Source: Megaustenia siamemsis
Taxonomy: Eukaryota > Mollusca > Gastropoda > Stylommatophora > Ariophantidae
Assembly: GCA_032433765.1 (NCBI GenBank)
Contig: JAVIAB010000092.1
Location: 106,756,279-106,820,278, forward strand
Length of the DNA stretch: 64,000 nucleotides
Reading direction: 5' to 3'
In this document: positions 1 through 10,833 of the stretch, one piece after another
Position numbering within the stretch: the first letter of the stretch is position 1
Layout: each line of letters starts with the position of its first letter
Made by a program: the position numbers and the translations under genes
The notes under the pieces: model-generated
What the model saw: the letters and a program-made list of their open reading frames with translations, nothing else
What the model was told of the DNA's origin: nothing
Databases searched by the model: none

Positions 1-66
1 AACATTACATTGCAAGCATTAACAGTTAGATGCAACATTCCATTGCAAGCATTAGCAATCAGATTT
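1..66. repeat. two-copy 33-bp direct repeat at window edge
   Basis: Bases 1-33 and 34-66 are similar; both contain CATTGCAAGCATTA. This may be the end of a longer array lying to the left of the window. Confidence 0.5.
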
Positions 67-179
67 AACGGCAGAAGAGAAACAATCCTCCAAGAGAAGT
101 TCACTACAAATCTGATGTTACACAAGACACCATGTATGAAGGGAACCATAAAGAGCTGTCAAAAGCTCCTCCTTTATCT

Positions 180-489
180 AAAGTAAAGGTAAAGTACGAG
201 ACTTGAATCGGTGTCTTAGCACGCGAGTTTTCACCCACATGTGCTCGGCCGCCTATCCAAAACTGTGTTCGGAGACTTCTGGATAGTGTCGCTTCAAGCA
301 TCGAGACTCACTATGAGGGGCGGCATTTCTCATCTTCCCAGAGTATTATCCATGTACCAATTTCTGCCAGCGGCTGGGTCGACCGCGGGGGTATACTTTT
401 TTTTTTCCAACCACGAGTACAGTTAACACTGGTTCCAGGGAGAATCGAACACGGGTTGTCCGAAGGTCGGTAGCCCAGTCGGGTGGTTT
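180..489 (-). mobile_element. SINE family C, minus orientation, flanked by 13-bp TSD
   Basis: TCCTCCTTTATCT occurs at 167-179 and again at 490-502, exactly flanking the element, so it is a target-site duplication. Read on the minus strand the element starts AAAACCACCCGACTGG, carries an internal promoter B-box-like GTGTTCGATTC, then a body shared with 34587-34910 and 62090-62395, and ends in TTTACCTTTACTTT. It lacks about 25 bases of the head seen at 34.6 kb, so it is slightly 5' truncated. Small reading frames here are by-products of the SINE. Confidence 0.85.
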
Positions 490-502
490 TCCTCCTTTAT
501 CT

Positions 503-2100
503 CGCTCGCTGAAAGTCACAATTGGACAGAAAACAAGCCTGACACTCTGCCCCCAGTGTTTTTCTCTTTACTAGCCGAAACAATTTATCCATGTTTTTTT
601 TTTATCACGACAGAACGTATTTCTAACTGATTTCCGCACGAAATGCGAACCTTCTGGGACAACGACTATGTTTTCCCATCCTCATACGGTATTGATATTA
701 ATGAATTCACAAAATAGACTGGATGTATGTAAAACCAGGAAGCGAGTTCTTGTTTCTGAGGATAAATGCCATTTTAACATAGTTTTAATACGCAAATGCA
801 ACATTACGAAAGGCTTGTCATAAAAGAGCTCGTTTTTATCATGCAAATTTGCCAAGCTAGATGTTCTTTATTATTACAGATAACGGATGAATGCACAGCT
901 CAAGATCACATAACATCGACAAATGAAATGCAGCTGTAATGTATTTCTTTCCTTGTACAAAATGAAGTTCACACCAGGCTTTTTTTTTTCAAACATTCTT
1001 AAAAATTCACCTCCTTTATTTTGTAAAAACTGTTATCAACGGCGGTATCATTGATATGTTATCAGAACAATTTCTAAAAGCCGAACCTCATAGTGAGCAC
1101 GAAAAATTTATAATCAGAAGCAATTTCATAAGAGCAATAATGATGTGATACATAAAGCACATACATCCTTATGAATGCGCTAAACTGCTTTAAATAATTT
1201 TAGACAGGTGAACAACAAAAACAAAACTTAATAACCTGTGGGGTATTTAACACGGTCACAAACATAATACAGCAAAACACAAAGAATGACGCGGTTCCTG
1301 CTTTACCAATTTGTCCAAATTTCAGGTTCTACCGAGTGGGATGGAGTTCAATGTTGTTTATGAGGAGGTTGGATATATATCCAAATGCAGTTACCACGTG
1401 GTGTACAGTGAATTGTTTGTTCTCCCCTTCCGAAAATAAAACACGAGCCATTTATTTATGGGTTATGCCGAGAGATTTTTGAAATCGTGCACCTCTGTAA
1501 CTCTTTATCTATAACCTTCCATAACCCTCTATAACCATCTATAACACTTCGTCTTGTACACTGTACAACATTGTCATTGTTGAGTTTTTCCCGTGCCACA
1601 CTCTTAAAGGGCTGACAACTTTTTCGTTTTGTGTGCTCTATCTCACCTACCTTCTATGTTTCCTGCCCTATACAACTGGACTTCTTTCCCTATATAATTT
1701 TTATAACAATCCTATTTTCCCCTGCCTAGTTTTTTGCTTAGTATCCATTATTCACATCAATAAAGCAAAACTAGCTGAATACAGTACTGTAATACGATAG
1801 TTCAGACTCCCGATGATAATACCTTGTTGCACAACATATTTCTCAGTTTATTTAAAAGATTTTCTTATACTTTGCTATTATACACTTCACTTGCATAAGA
1901 CATCTAGCGTCTGATGCTAACAGTGTACTCAAGTACTGAAACTTGGCTAACGTCATGGGACGCACCAAAATGGACGCTTCTTGCGTCCAAGCCATGTAAA
2001 CAATGTTGACTTTCCTTGTCTTCAACGGTTTATCTCATTCTGTTAGAGAATTTCACGCTATCTGTTACCACAGTGAGATGGCGGATTTTTTAAAAATCTA
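503..2100. other. no gene seen
   Basis: AT-rich sequence with homopolymer runs and no coding frame or repeat that I recognise. It may contain upstream exons or promoter of the gene that gave rise to the 2.1-kb pseudogene, but nothing supports that directly. Confidence 0.5.
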
Positions 2101-2109
2101 AACACGGGT

Positions 2110-3640
2110 TTGATAATAAATGTGTGTACACAGTTCGTTAACCATCGCTGTAGATCAAGTCTTTATTCCCTGGCTTCGTTAGCAACAATAGAAGCTAATG
2201 ACCTTACTTGTGCAGCGGGTTGGTTTGGGACAAATTGTACGTTACAATGTCACTGCTATAATGGCTTAGTTTGTGACAAAACTACAGGGACATGCCCAAA
2301 CAATGACAGTTGTCAGTACACAATTTTCGGACCCCAGTGTCAGTACTTGGATTTTATTTGCAAATATGCCCAAAAATCTGAACCTACTTTCCTGTTTGAT
2401 GGCAACGACACCTCATGTAATCCGGACACAGATTCTACATCAGTTGAGGCAACTCTCAATCAATCTTTGCCGTGCTCCTGGTTTAGGATTTATGCGAATG
2501 ACTTAAAATATCCGGACAGTTTCACGGTAAAACTGAATGGTTCTACCTCATGTAACAATGTATCAAGGTTTGTAGTTAGTTCGCACGGGATTGATGCCTT
2601 CTGCCCTGGGGCTGGTCTGATCAACAAGTTACGGATTGAAAGGGCGATAGTTGCAAATATCTGCTCCAACTACATTGGCGGGGGTCGGAAACTTGCTCTC
2701 AAACAGAACACAAACCAGACCGTTTTAATGCACAAAACATTTGATGCTTGTTATACAGGAGACGGATGTGGACCAGAGGCCGCAGTTAATAGCAAAACAA
2801 AGACCAATCTCTATGACAATGACTGCACACACACACACAATGGAGAAGTGGAACCAATTCTGTTTACTGGTATCTGAACTTTGCAACGCCCCAGAAGACT
2901 CACATCATTCGAATCTATCATCGAGCTAGCACTATGATTCGGGTAAAGAATGACACTCTAAGGGCTTTCTCTGACAGTGGCGAAGTAGTGTTCCAGTATA
3001 ATGATATATCCTACCCTAATTTATCTGTGAACACTATTGTAGTCAAAACACAAACGTCAATGGCACACATTAAGATTGAGTTCTCACCGACCATTTCGCA
3101 GGCCGACAGTGCACTGACGGTATGTGAGGTGCAAACATTTACAGACACCTATTGTCTGGACGAGCAGTCTTGTCGTTTTGTGCAGTGTGTAGTGGGTGTA
3201 GTAAAGGCTGCAATGTCATCATCGGTACTTGCCACGGCTACTGTTCACATGGGATCTATGGACACGACTGTTCCGGGTCTTGTCTCAGTGTCTGTCCTTT
3301 ATTTGAGGAAAAATCTGGAAAATGCCTACATTGTAAACATCTTGGCTATACCTGTAATGACACTTGTCCAGATGGTAATTTTGGGCTACAGTGCGAACAG
3401 ATGTGTTCTGATGGCTGTGACATCATATGTACTCTCAAATGTCCGGACAACTGTTTCAACGACACCTGTCAACAGTCGATCGGGAATCTGTACATGCAAG
3501 AGAACGTTCTATGGGTCAGACTGCACTCTCAAAACTCCGGACAACTGTTTAACGAAACCTGTGATTCTCACGTTCAGAAGAGTCTGCCGACTACAACAAG
3601 CCCAAGCATATGGACACTTTAATGTGTTTCTGTGCTAGAC
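2110..3640 (+). pseudogene. broken EGF-like / galactose-binding-like protein
   Basis: The first frame (2110-2877) opens with an EGF-like segment (CAAGWFGTNC, then a Cys-rich loop), followed by a galactose-binding-like domain and the start of a second (HKTFDACYTGDGC). At the CA run near 2824-2842 the homologous reading moves to another frame and continues as YWYLNFATPQKTHIIRIYHR, typical of the fucolectin/discoidin-like fold, ending with VCEVQTFTDTYC. A further shift near 3165-3190 brings EGF/laminin-like repeats (GTCHGYCSHGIYGHDC, CPDGNFGLQCEQMC). Two more shifts near 3455-3490 and 3548 separate the last repeats. Such proteins are extracellular or single-pass receptors (MEGF and scavenger-receptor-like) in molluscs. 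At least four frameshifts and no transmembrane segment argue for a pseudogene. The absence of introns could mean a retrocopy or one long exon. Sequencing error at the CA run could explain only the first shift. Confidence 0.75.
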
Positions 3641-3659
3641 ATGGTTCATTTTTTGTTTT

Positions 3660-4325
3660 TTTTTTGGTGAAGCCATGGCTCATATCTTGCTGTGTTTCTG
3701 TCCTAGCCATGGCTCATATCTTAGCTTGTGTGTGCTGGCCATGGCTCATATCTTGGTGTGTGTCATGTTAGTCATATCTCATATCTCGGTGTGTCCGTGT
3801 TAATCATGTCTCATATCTTTATGTGTGTCTGTGTTTAGTCATATCTCATATCTTAGTGTGTACCAGTGTTAGTCATATGTCATATCTTTGTGTGTGCATG
3901 TCTGGGTTAGTGATATCTCATATCTTTGTGTGCATGTTTATGTTAGTCATATCTCATATCTTTGTGTGTGCATGTCTGTGTTTGTCACATCTCATATCCT
4001 TGTGTGTGCATGGCTATGTTAGTCCCATCTCATATCTTTGTGTGTGCATATCTATGTTAGTCATATCTCTTATCTTTGTGTGCATGTCTATGTTAGGCAT
4101 GTGTCATATCTTTGTGTGTGCATGTCAATGTCATTTATATCTCATATCTTTATGAGCATGTTTATGTTAGTCATGTGTCATATATCTTGGTGTGTATCTG
4201 TGTTAGTCATGTGTCATATCTTTTTGTGTGTATGTCTGTGTTAGTCACATCTCACATCTTTGTGTGTGTATGTCTGTGTTAGTCATATCTCACATCTTTG
4301 TGTGTCCCTGTCTGTGTTAGTCACC
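3660..4325. repeat. minisatellite, roughly 36-40 bp units
   Basis: Variants of GTTAGTCATATCTCATATC followed by TTTGTGTGTGCATGTCTGT repeat about 17 times with length variation. The frames at 3823-4155 and 4038-4244 are translations of the array, not genes. It begins about 20 bases after the pseudogene ends. Confidence 0.85.
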
Positions 4326-4670
4326 TCTAGTGACTCGGGCAGATGGTGCTCGTAAACCTGGGAGGGCCTACCATCTAAGGGCAGAATCCCCCTACAGAAA
4401 AGATCATCTGCTGCCTTGCAGGAAGATTGGGGACAATCAAAGGCTAGGGAAAGCAAACCCGAATAAAATGCTGGCTGAAATCGGATGCACTGGGCCACTG
4501 GCGCAGAACACAGTGCAACGTATTAACGGGTGTTCAGTCAGAGTGGATCTGACAGACTCTAATTATGATGTTCTGTCTGTGGGGGCGATCAACACACTTA
4601 GCCTGACAGCTGACTTCATATGAGAGTCTGGAGTCATTACTCTGATTGAGTCCTGAACGCAGAGAGAGAG
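4326..4670. other. unassigned, probable repeat fragment
   Basis: GC-richer than its surroundings and open on the plus strand for 97 codons (4330-4623), with an overlapping minus frame. It ends in an (AG)n tract at 4662-4674. I recognise no protein family. The abrupt composition change and the simple-sequence tail suggest a transposon fragment rather than a host gene. Confidence 0.3.
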
Positions 4671-4801
4671 AGAGAAGTACTGAAAACGTGCATTCGCCAA
4701 CTATTTTACCACTTGCATAATTATTGGAGGAAAAATAAAAAAATAAAAAAATGGTATGTAAGAAGCTTTACGTGATAAGTGGACGACACAGACTAAACAA
4801 C

Positions 4802-4827
4802 GTTTCGGCCCAATAGGCCTTCATCGG
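4802..4827 (-). ncRNA. hammerhead-like core in left arm, mutated
   Basis: On the minus strand this reads CCGATGA, a GGCC/GGCC hairpin, then GAAAC. It is in sense with the endonuclease frame. The first core box differs from the hammerhead consensus CUGAUGA at the second base, so cleavage is unlikely. Penelope-like elements are known to carry hammerhead motifs in their terminal repeats. Confidence 0.4.
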
Positions 4828-5291
4828 GAACAAACAAAAAAAAACACACACACAAACTAATTACGAAACAACCAAAACAAAAACGATCGAAATGTGTTAA
4901 AGAAAACAAAATTAACTATCCTGTCAAAACAAAAGAAAATAGCAACCAATTGCGGCTATCGTGAACGTTGAGAAACGTGCCAAAATGTGCGTAAATGCAC
5001 ACAGAACCAGAGGAGTTCACACAGGGGTCAATGTGCAAACACAAAGGACTGCAATACAATCGAATAGTAGACTAACAGGTGTTCAAAAGTAAGAGTGAGA
5101 TGTCTGAGAGTGGGGTACAATAAAAACAAATGAGGGGTAAGGAGCACAGGTATAGAGGAGAACACCGAAGTGTTTCATAAGGTACTAGAGGAGAAGAACT
5201 ATAAATAGCATGGCATAGTAAGTAGACCAAAGAACCCAAATATGTGCAGTAGAGAAGGCTATGCAAAAGGGAAGGAGCAACCAAAAGGAAA

Positions 5292-5582
5292 CTATGCGTA
5301 TGAGTGTGATACATTCATACCTCTCGGGGTCAGCGAACCATACTGGACTATGAGGCGGTTTTCCAAAGTATAGCGGCTGCGGTCGCCAGAGTGACAAAGG
5401 ACAATACCAGTGACACGGATGTCGTCTTTGCCCTTGTGATCAGGGAAGTTGAAGTGGGAAGACACCGGAGTACCAGTATTTTGTTGGACATCACGTAGAT
5501 GTTCACAAAATCTTTCCGCTAATCTTCTTCCAGACTCACCAATATAGGTCATGTGGCATCGTTGGCATATGTTCCCGCAACA
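5292..5582 (-). CDS. GIY-YIG endonuclease domain of Penelope-like element (partial)
   Basis: The frame is open on the minus strand from a TGT codon at 5582; a stop lies just upstream. It reads a CGNICQRCH cysteine cluster, then TYIGESGRRLAERFCEHLRD, where YIGE and the Arg/His/Glu-rich helix are the core of the GIY-YIG fold. A downstream LENRLIVQYGSLTPRGMN segment supplies the conserved acidic residue. The family nicks DNA at the insertion site for retrotransposition. About 96 residues remain and the reverse transcriptase that should precede it is missing, so this is a C-terminal relic. The reading is uninterrupted, which suggests fairly recent loss or insertion. Expression is not indicated. 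Confidence 0.8.
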   Translation of the reverse strand, partial: CCGNICQRCHMTYIGESGRRLAERFCEHLRDVQQNTGTPVSSHFNFPDHKGKDDIRVTGIVLCHSGDRSRYTLENRLIVQYGSLTPRGMNVSHSYA

Positions 5583-5678
5583 TTATTTATGCCATCCATT
5601 TTCTTTAACACATTTCGATCGTTTTTGTTTTGGTTGTTTCGTTAATAGTTTTGTGTGCTTATTTTTGTTTGTTTGTTC

Positions 5679-5704
5679 CTGATGAAGGCCTATTGGGCCG
5701 AAAC
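5679..5704 (+). ncRNA. hammerhead-like core in right arm
   Basis: CTGATGA is followed by A, the hairpin GGCC-TATTG-GGCC and GAAAC, matching the two invariant hammerhead boxes. One extra A before stem II and no evident stem I partner leave activity doubtful. It is antisense to the endonuclease frame because the arms are inverted. Confidence 0.4.
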
Positions 5705-5836
5705 GTTGTTTAGTCTGTGTCGTCCACTTATCACGTAAAGCTTCTTACATACCATTTTTTATTTTTTAATTTTTCCTCACATTCAGCTTTACTGCAGCTT
5801 CGCATTTTTATGCCTTAACCCTTTGCATAATTATTG

Positions 5837-6229
5837 CACGCAAATGAAACCTTTTAATTTGAGACAACCATTTTCTCTGTTTTATTTTTATTTATACTGT
5901 CATTTTCTCTCACTTTATTTAATAATTGTATCGATTAAGGACTGAAGTTCTTTTTTATTTCATGCATATCATGCGTATTGTTACATACTTCAGTTTATCT
6001 TAAGCTGCTAAAGCTTTAAGATCCAACTACTGTTATCCCAGGCATTTACTCTGTGTGTCTAATGATGTTTTTTCTGCTCAACGAGAAGAGATTTGGTAGC
6101 AGGACGTTTTTCCCTCCTATGCATATTTTATATCCTAGTATACTCATTTTTGATTATCCATTTTAACTGCTGCTCTTGTTCTCAGTAATTTATTTAATAA
6201 TTCTGAATTCTTTTCTATCAACATTTTTG
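5837..6229. other. no gene seen
   Basis: AT-rich sequence with no recognisable feature between the Penelope-like element and a LINE fragment. Confidence 0.5.
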
Positions 6230-6710
6230 TTTTCAACATTTGTATTACTTATAGAAACAAGAAAAAGAGTTCTTAAATGTTACGTAGAGCCAGTCTTAAC
6301 ATACGGATGCGAATCATGGACAATAGGACAAAAGACAGAAAATCACTGGAGAAATGTGGTTTTACAGAAGAATGTTGAGAATGCCGTGGACAGCTAAGAA
6401 GAGTAATGAAGAGGTTATGGGAAAGGTAAAAGCATAAAAGAGAGCTAATTTCCAATGTTAGGAAGAGACAATCATCATTTTTTGGCCATGTAATGAGAAG
6501 AAAACAACTTGAATATATTGTAACAACTGGAAAAATTGAGGGACGAAGAGATAGAGGGAAGCAAAGAGAAAAAATAACAAACAGCTTAAGAGAATAGCTT
6601 GGCAGAAGGTCAACAACAGAAATGATAAATAGCCGCCGAGATCGAAAGTTGTGGAGAGACATGATCACCTACGCCACTAGGCCCGGTACTTGATGATGAT
6701 GATGATTACT
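6230..6710 (+). mobile_element. LINE family A, 3' end (decayed)
   Basis: Translation across frames gives the end of a non-LTR reverse transcriptase: ETRKRVLKCYVEPVLTYGCE, then FFGHVMRRKQLEYIVTTGKI and a C-terminus RRDRKLWRDMITYA, finishing in a (GAT)n tail at 6692-6706. Stops and frameshifts break it. The same 3' module recurs at 9.8, 16.6, 18.9, 47.0, 57.8 and 59.6 kb. Confidence 0.8.
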
Positions 6711-6734
6711 TATGTGCGTTTTACTTTGTCGAAT

Positions 6735-7650
6735 GCCTTACTTTAGTTAATGAAACATAAGTGCATATTTGTTGTAGCTTAAATAACTCTTTTCTTCAAT
6801 ATGTTTATCGCGTGTGCATACCTGTCCCTTCGACAAAACCACTTTGTTCTGGAATATTGTATTTCTGACACTTTTCGTTATTATATGCAGCAGTATCGTG
6901 GTAACATGATTCACGAGACTAGTTGCTCTCTGATTCTCACATTCAATAACTTCATGTTTCTTTGTAGAGCAATAAAGACGCATTCCAAGAAATCATCACG
7001 TATATAGACCTTATTGTAAGCGTCACTCTCCAGTATTGTTATTATTCTGATTCCACATTCCCCTAATGCTTCTAGTTCTTCCTTAAGCACATCACCGGGG
7101 CCTGGAGCGTTGTCATTTTTCATGTTTTTAATGGCTTCCTCTACTTCACTAATTAGTAAACTTTGTCCTTAGCAATGATCACCAAAATCTATGCCATCTC
7201 TCACATTGTGATATGGTTCTTATATACATTCGTTCCATTTCTTCCCTATTTTCTCATATCTCCATAATTATGTTTTTCCCCTTGTTTTTAGATGTCCTAT
7301 CATTTGATGTGCTTTTCTGTTAATGAGTTAATCTTTATGTTCGTATATATTACATTATATATACTAAATGTATATAATATACATTAATATTTATGTGATG
7401 TTTTTAAATTTCCCAACATCTATTGTTTAGCCATTCCTCTTTAGTACTATTGCTTTTAGCATGCACGCCCTTCTAATAGTATAAAGAATGTAGTAGAAAG
7501 ATCTATATATCTACATTCATCATGCTTCCATAATCTTATTTCTTCCATGAGTCCAGGAGTCCCTGTCATCCACGTTTGTCTAGCGTCACTGGTAGTATTT
7601 GTTTCGATGTTTGTTGTACGGCTTCTTTAAGCACTGTCAATTGCTCATAC
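6735..7650 (-). mobile_element. LINE fragment, reverse transcriptase N-terminal part (decayed)
   Basis: The minus frame near 7123-6911 reads MKNDNAPGPGDVLKEELEAL, the conserved start of a LINE reverse transcriptase. SLVNHVTTILLHIITKSVRN follows in another frame (6983-6747). Upstream minus-strand sequence near 7580 resembles the linker before the RT domain (QTWMTGTPGLMEE). Several frameshifts make it non-functional. Confidence 0.65.
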
Positions 7651-8280
7651 ATTGTTTCTATCTTTTTAATTGCGTTGTATTTGTTACACATACAAATAAT
7701 ATACGAGTATTGTTCCGTAATGATTGCATCATATTTAGTACATTTTCCTTTATTCTTTTTGTTGTCAATTAATTTTTTGCTTCATAGCTTATAAAACATA
7801 TTTTAAGTTTGCATTATATTGGTGCATGGTCACTGTTACAGTCAGCACTAGATATTGCTTTCACAGAGAGTAAGTGAATTCCTGAATCATTTCTTTGTTA
7901 TGATAGAATATGTTTAATATGAGTGGTCTTGTTATCAGAACGTCTCTATTCACGCAACGTACTAGGCCGCTGTTCGTACCAGATATTTTCAATAATCACA
8001 ACGTTAACCTAGCCCAATCTGGTAGCAATTTTCCTCTTGAGTTAACTTTCCCTAGACCAACAACATAATCATACAACTGGAACATTTATATAAAGAATTC
8101 TGACAATTTTAGAGAAACAGTTAATAAGGAAATACAAGAGATTCTGCAAACTAAACCAGAGTTTAAAGTTGATTTTCTCAAAATAAAAAAAACCCACAAA
8201 AAAAAAAACCAGAGACAGTTGTAGAAAACAAATTATTAAAACAACTACACCAATTCCAATTACGGAACTGAGAGCAGAAA
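7651..8280. other. no gene seen
   Basis: AT-rich; a poly-A/C run lies near 8187-8215. Nothing recognisable. Confidence 0.45.
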
Positions 8281-8281
8281 C

Positions 8282-8283
<2 letters not shown>

Positions 8284-8333
<50 letters not shown>

Positions 8334-8336
8334 TAT
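8284..8336. repeat. (AT)n microsatellite, tail of LINE family Z
   Basis: About 25 AT units follow the conserved GGCCATATAT 3' end of the adjacent minus-strand LINE. The 39.4-kb copy ends the same way, so the microsatellite is part of the element's 3' terminus. Confidence 0.8.
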
Positions 8337-9330
8337 GGCCTTTGGCCTCTTGACAGACGGTTGGTAGCAAGCAATCATGATAAGTCAGTAGTTTGGTAAA
8401 TCATTAGTGTCTCATACTGGGTGCTGTTTTACTGAACATCTTCTCTCGTGGCTGAATTTGCCAATCTTGGGCAGTCAGATCCATCCACAGAACGAGCAAG
8501 GTGTATTTGCAGTACCTGGTCTTGTCTCTTTTCTCTTGCGCCCTTTATCTTCTGAATTTGATATCAGCACTGTCTCGAAAGTTGATGTGTCATTTGTTAT
8601 CTTTGCTCTCCATGCTCTACAATCCGCAGTCACATTTTCCCAGTTTCTTTCACTGATAGAAAATTCACTGAAGGAAGCCCTGCAAACATCCTTATATCTC
8701 AGCACTGGTCTGCCCTTTGGTCTCTTTCCGTCCTTAAGTTCGCCATACAATATTTGTTTGGGAATACGATTGCTTGCCATTCTTCTTATATGGCCCAGCC
8801 ACCTTAGTTTACAAATCCTAAGTGTCGCCATGATCGATAGGAGTTTTGGCTAGTTTTAAGACATTAGAGTTAGTTACTTTGTCCTGCCATTTGATGTTAA
8901 TAATCTTGTGAAGGCAACATACATGAAAGCTGTTTAACCTTTTCTCCTGCCCTGCATAGGTAGTCCAAGTTTCTGAAAAGACTGAATAGAAGTGTACTAA
9001 GCACACAACTTTGGTAAATTTGAATCTTAGTCCTGAGTGTTAAATTGGTGTTGGCCCTTGCTCTATCTTTAAGTTTACCAAATGTTTAAGCTGCCTTTCC
9101 GATTCAGGAATTAATTTCGTATTTAAGGGAGACATTGGTTGAGACCATAGAACCGAGAAAGGTGAACTTTCTCACAGATTCAATAAGTATGTTATTTAAT
9201 GATGTAGCTGACCCTACATCTTGTTGATGTACCACAGTCTTCTGGATACTTATTGGTAAGGAGAATAATTCACATGATCTAGCTAGATTGTCAATCATTG
9301 AATGCAGGATGATTCATCGTGTGCTACCAG
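8337..9330 (-). mobile_element. LINE family Z, 3' half (decayed)
   Basis: Minus-strand pieces match the better-preserved copy at 38.1-39.4 kb in order: FTFLGSMVSTNVSLKYEIN (9298-9104), ETWTTYAGQEKRLNSFHVCC (9006-8818), then LRWLGHIRRMASNRIPKQIL and GRPVLRYKDVCRASFSEF (8831-8475). A C-terminal zinc-finger-like CSFCGW...SHERRC follows, in which a cysteine codon has become TGA. The three pieces lie in different frames, so the copy is dead. Confidence 0.85.
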
Positions 9331-9339
9331 TGCTGCATC

Positions 9340-9340
<1 letters not shown>

Positions 9341-9396
<56 letters not shown>
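9341..9396. repeat. (TA)n microsatellite
   Basis: About 27 uninterrupted TA units. Confidence 0.95.
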
Positions 9397-9399
<3 letters not shown>

Positions 9400-9769
9400 C
9401 AGAACTGAAATGTCATCTTCGAATCACTTGTAACATGAGTTTTTCATTAAGGAACGAAAGTACACCGATCGAATTGGCTAAAAAATATTGCAAATTAACA
9501 AAAACAGAAGCCTAACAAATAAAACAGGAAAATGAATGATTCTACTCTCTTTACCTATACACAGTTTTCCATAGCTATAGACTAGAAATGAGAAAAGAAG
9601 TAGAAAGGTTTAAGTAAGAACATACTCAACATACGAGAACACATACAAAGCCAGCTTAAGTCTCTGAAAGTTAATAGTGCTGTGCTCAGAATGACAAATA
9701 CTCATCTATCTATGTTTTGTTCGATTTTGAGTAAAAGGCTTTTCACAAAAAGTGCAGATAATGTTTGAG
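9397..9769. other. no gene seen
   Basis: Low-complexity A-rich sequence without a recognisable feature. Confidence 0.45.
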
Positions 9770-10135
9770 AAAAATACTGAAACCTACAGATTTTACCAAA
9801 ACTTGTAACAAATGTTTTTCAAATTGTTTCAATTCCTACGCGCTTCTTCCGCGACAGAAATTTTTGAAAGAGAACAACAAAAACAGGGGGGAACTATTAA
9901 GAAACAACAGAAAGAAACAGCAGTTTTGGGACACATCAAGAGAAGCGGACAGTTGGAATACTTGGTTGCAACTGACAGAATAGAGGGAAAGAGATCGCGA
10001 ACAACAAAGAGAGAAGATACTGGATAGCGTGGTGTCAGGACACGGAAAACAGTCAACAACAGAATTGAAACTGTGGGTAGAGAATTGTGGAAGGATATGG
10101 TCGCCTTCACCAATCGGTATGGCACATTATGATGA
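9770..10135 (+). mobile_element. LINE family A, 3' end (decayed)
   Basis: The frame at 9812-10027 contains AVLGHIKRSGQLEYLVATDR, the same module as at 6.5 kb, followed after a frame break by an ELWKDMVAFTNR C-terminus near 10080-10120. Confidence 0.75.
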
Positions 10136-10174
10136 CAAAATTTGTCAAATCATTCTTCTTTTTATCTAAGATTT

Positions 10175-10390
10175 ATCTGGAATAGTATAGAAAACATTGA
10201 AGCTCTCTTCTTGTCTTGAATAGTCTAGAATACATTGAAACTCTCTTCTTATCTACAATAGTCTAGAATACATTGAACCTCTCTTCTTGTCTAGAATAGT
10301 CTAGGATACATTGAAACTCTCTTCTTATCTACAATAGTCTAGAATACATTGAACCTCTTTTCTTGTCTAGAATAGACTAGAAAGCATTCA
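10175..10390. repeat. 38-bp minisatellite, about 5.5 copies
   Basis: TAGTCTAGAATACATTGAA followed by a CTCTCTTCTT block recurs at 38-bp spacing (10221, 10259, 10297 and onward). Confidence 0.9.
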
Positions 10391-10756
10391 AAATTAAAAC
10401 TCTGACCCAAACACTTCGTGAAGACTGCACGGGAAAAGCGGCCGTTAGTTGCCCCGGTAGAACCCAGAAATTAATGTCATAAATATAGTTGTAATTTTTC
10501 TGACACTGTTAAATTTGACAGTTGTTGAGATAAAATCTCTGACAAGAACATTTCGTTGCGACTTCACTACGCATGCGACCTTTATTCTCATTTACTATAT
10601 ATAATTCCCGATGCATCAAAGAAAAACAACGGAGTAAAAGCCGTAATAATAGCTGAAGCTTTTTAAAATATGATTCCATATGACAACCATTATTAAGACT
10701 TCCAGCTGATTGAGACTGAATGAGCACCAGCAGCATCGGTGCGATTAATTCTCTGA
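10391..10756. other. no gene seen
   Basis: Bases 10400-10460 resemble 28490-28575 and may be the tail of a shared SINE-like repeat. No gene. Confidence 0.35.
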
Positions 10757-10833
10757 AACTTGTCACTGGTATCGTCCATTACTTGTCACTGGTATCGTCC
10801 ATTACTTGTCACTGGTATCGTCCATTACTTGTC
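10757..10833. repeat. 23-bp tandem repeat, 3.3 copies
   Basis: CTTGTCACTGGTATCGTCCA recurs at 23-bp spacing. Confidence 0.9.

Larger units (their letters stand above)
4727..5822 (-). mobile_element. Penelope-like element remnant with inverted arms and 14-bp TSD
   Basis: About 4728-4916 and 5597-5779 are inverted copies of each other; both contain the AAACAACGTTTCGGCCCAAT block and ATGGTATGTAAGAAGC in opposite orientation. TTGCATAATTATTG is found at 4713-4726, abutting the left arm, and at 5823-5836, consistent with a target-site duplication that takes in an extra 44 bases beyond the right arm. The interior carries a GIY-YIG endonuclease frame on the minus strand. Known Penelope-like elements combine a reverse transcriptase with a C-terminal GIY-YIG domain and have terminal repeats that are often inverted. 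The reverse transcriptase is absent here, so this is a truncated, non-autonomous copy. Confidence 0.8.

Noticed and set aside
8407..8853. A 148-codon plus-strand frame.
   Set aside because: It is the antisense shadow of the LINE family Z C-terminal sequence, which matches homologues in the minus direction.
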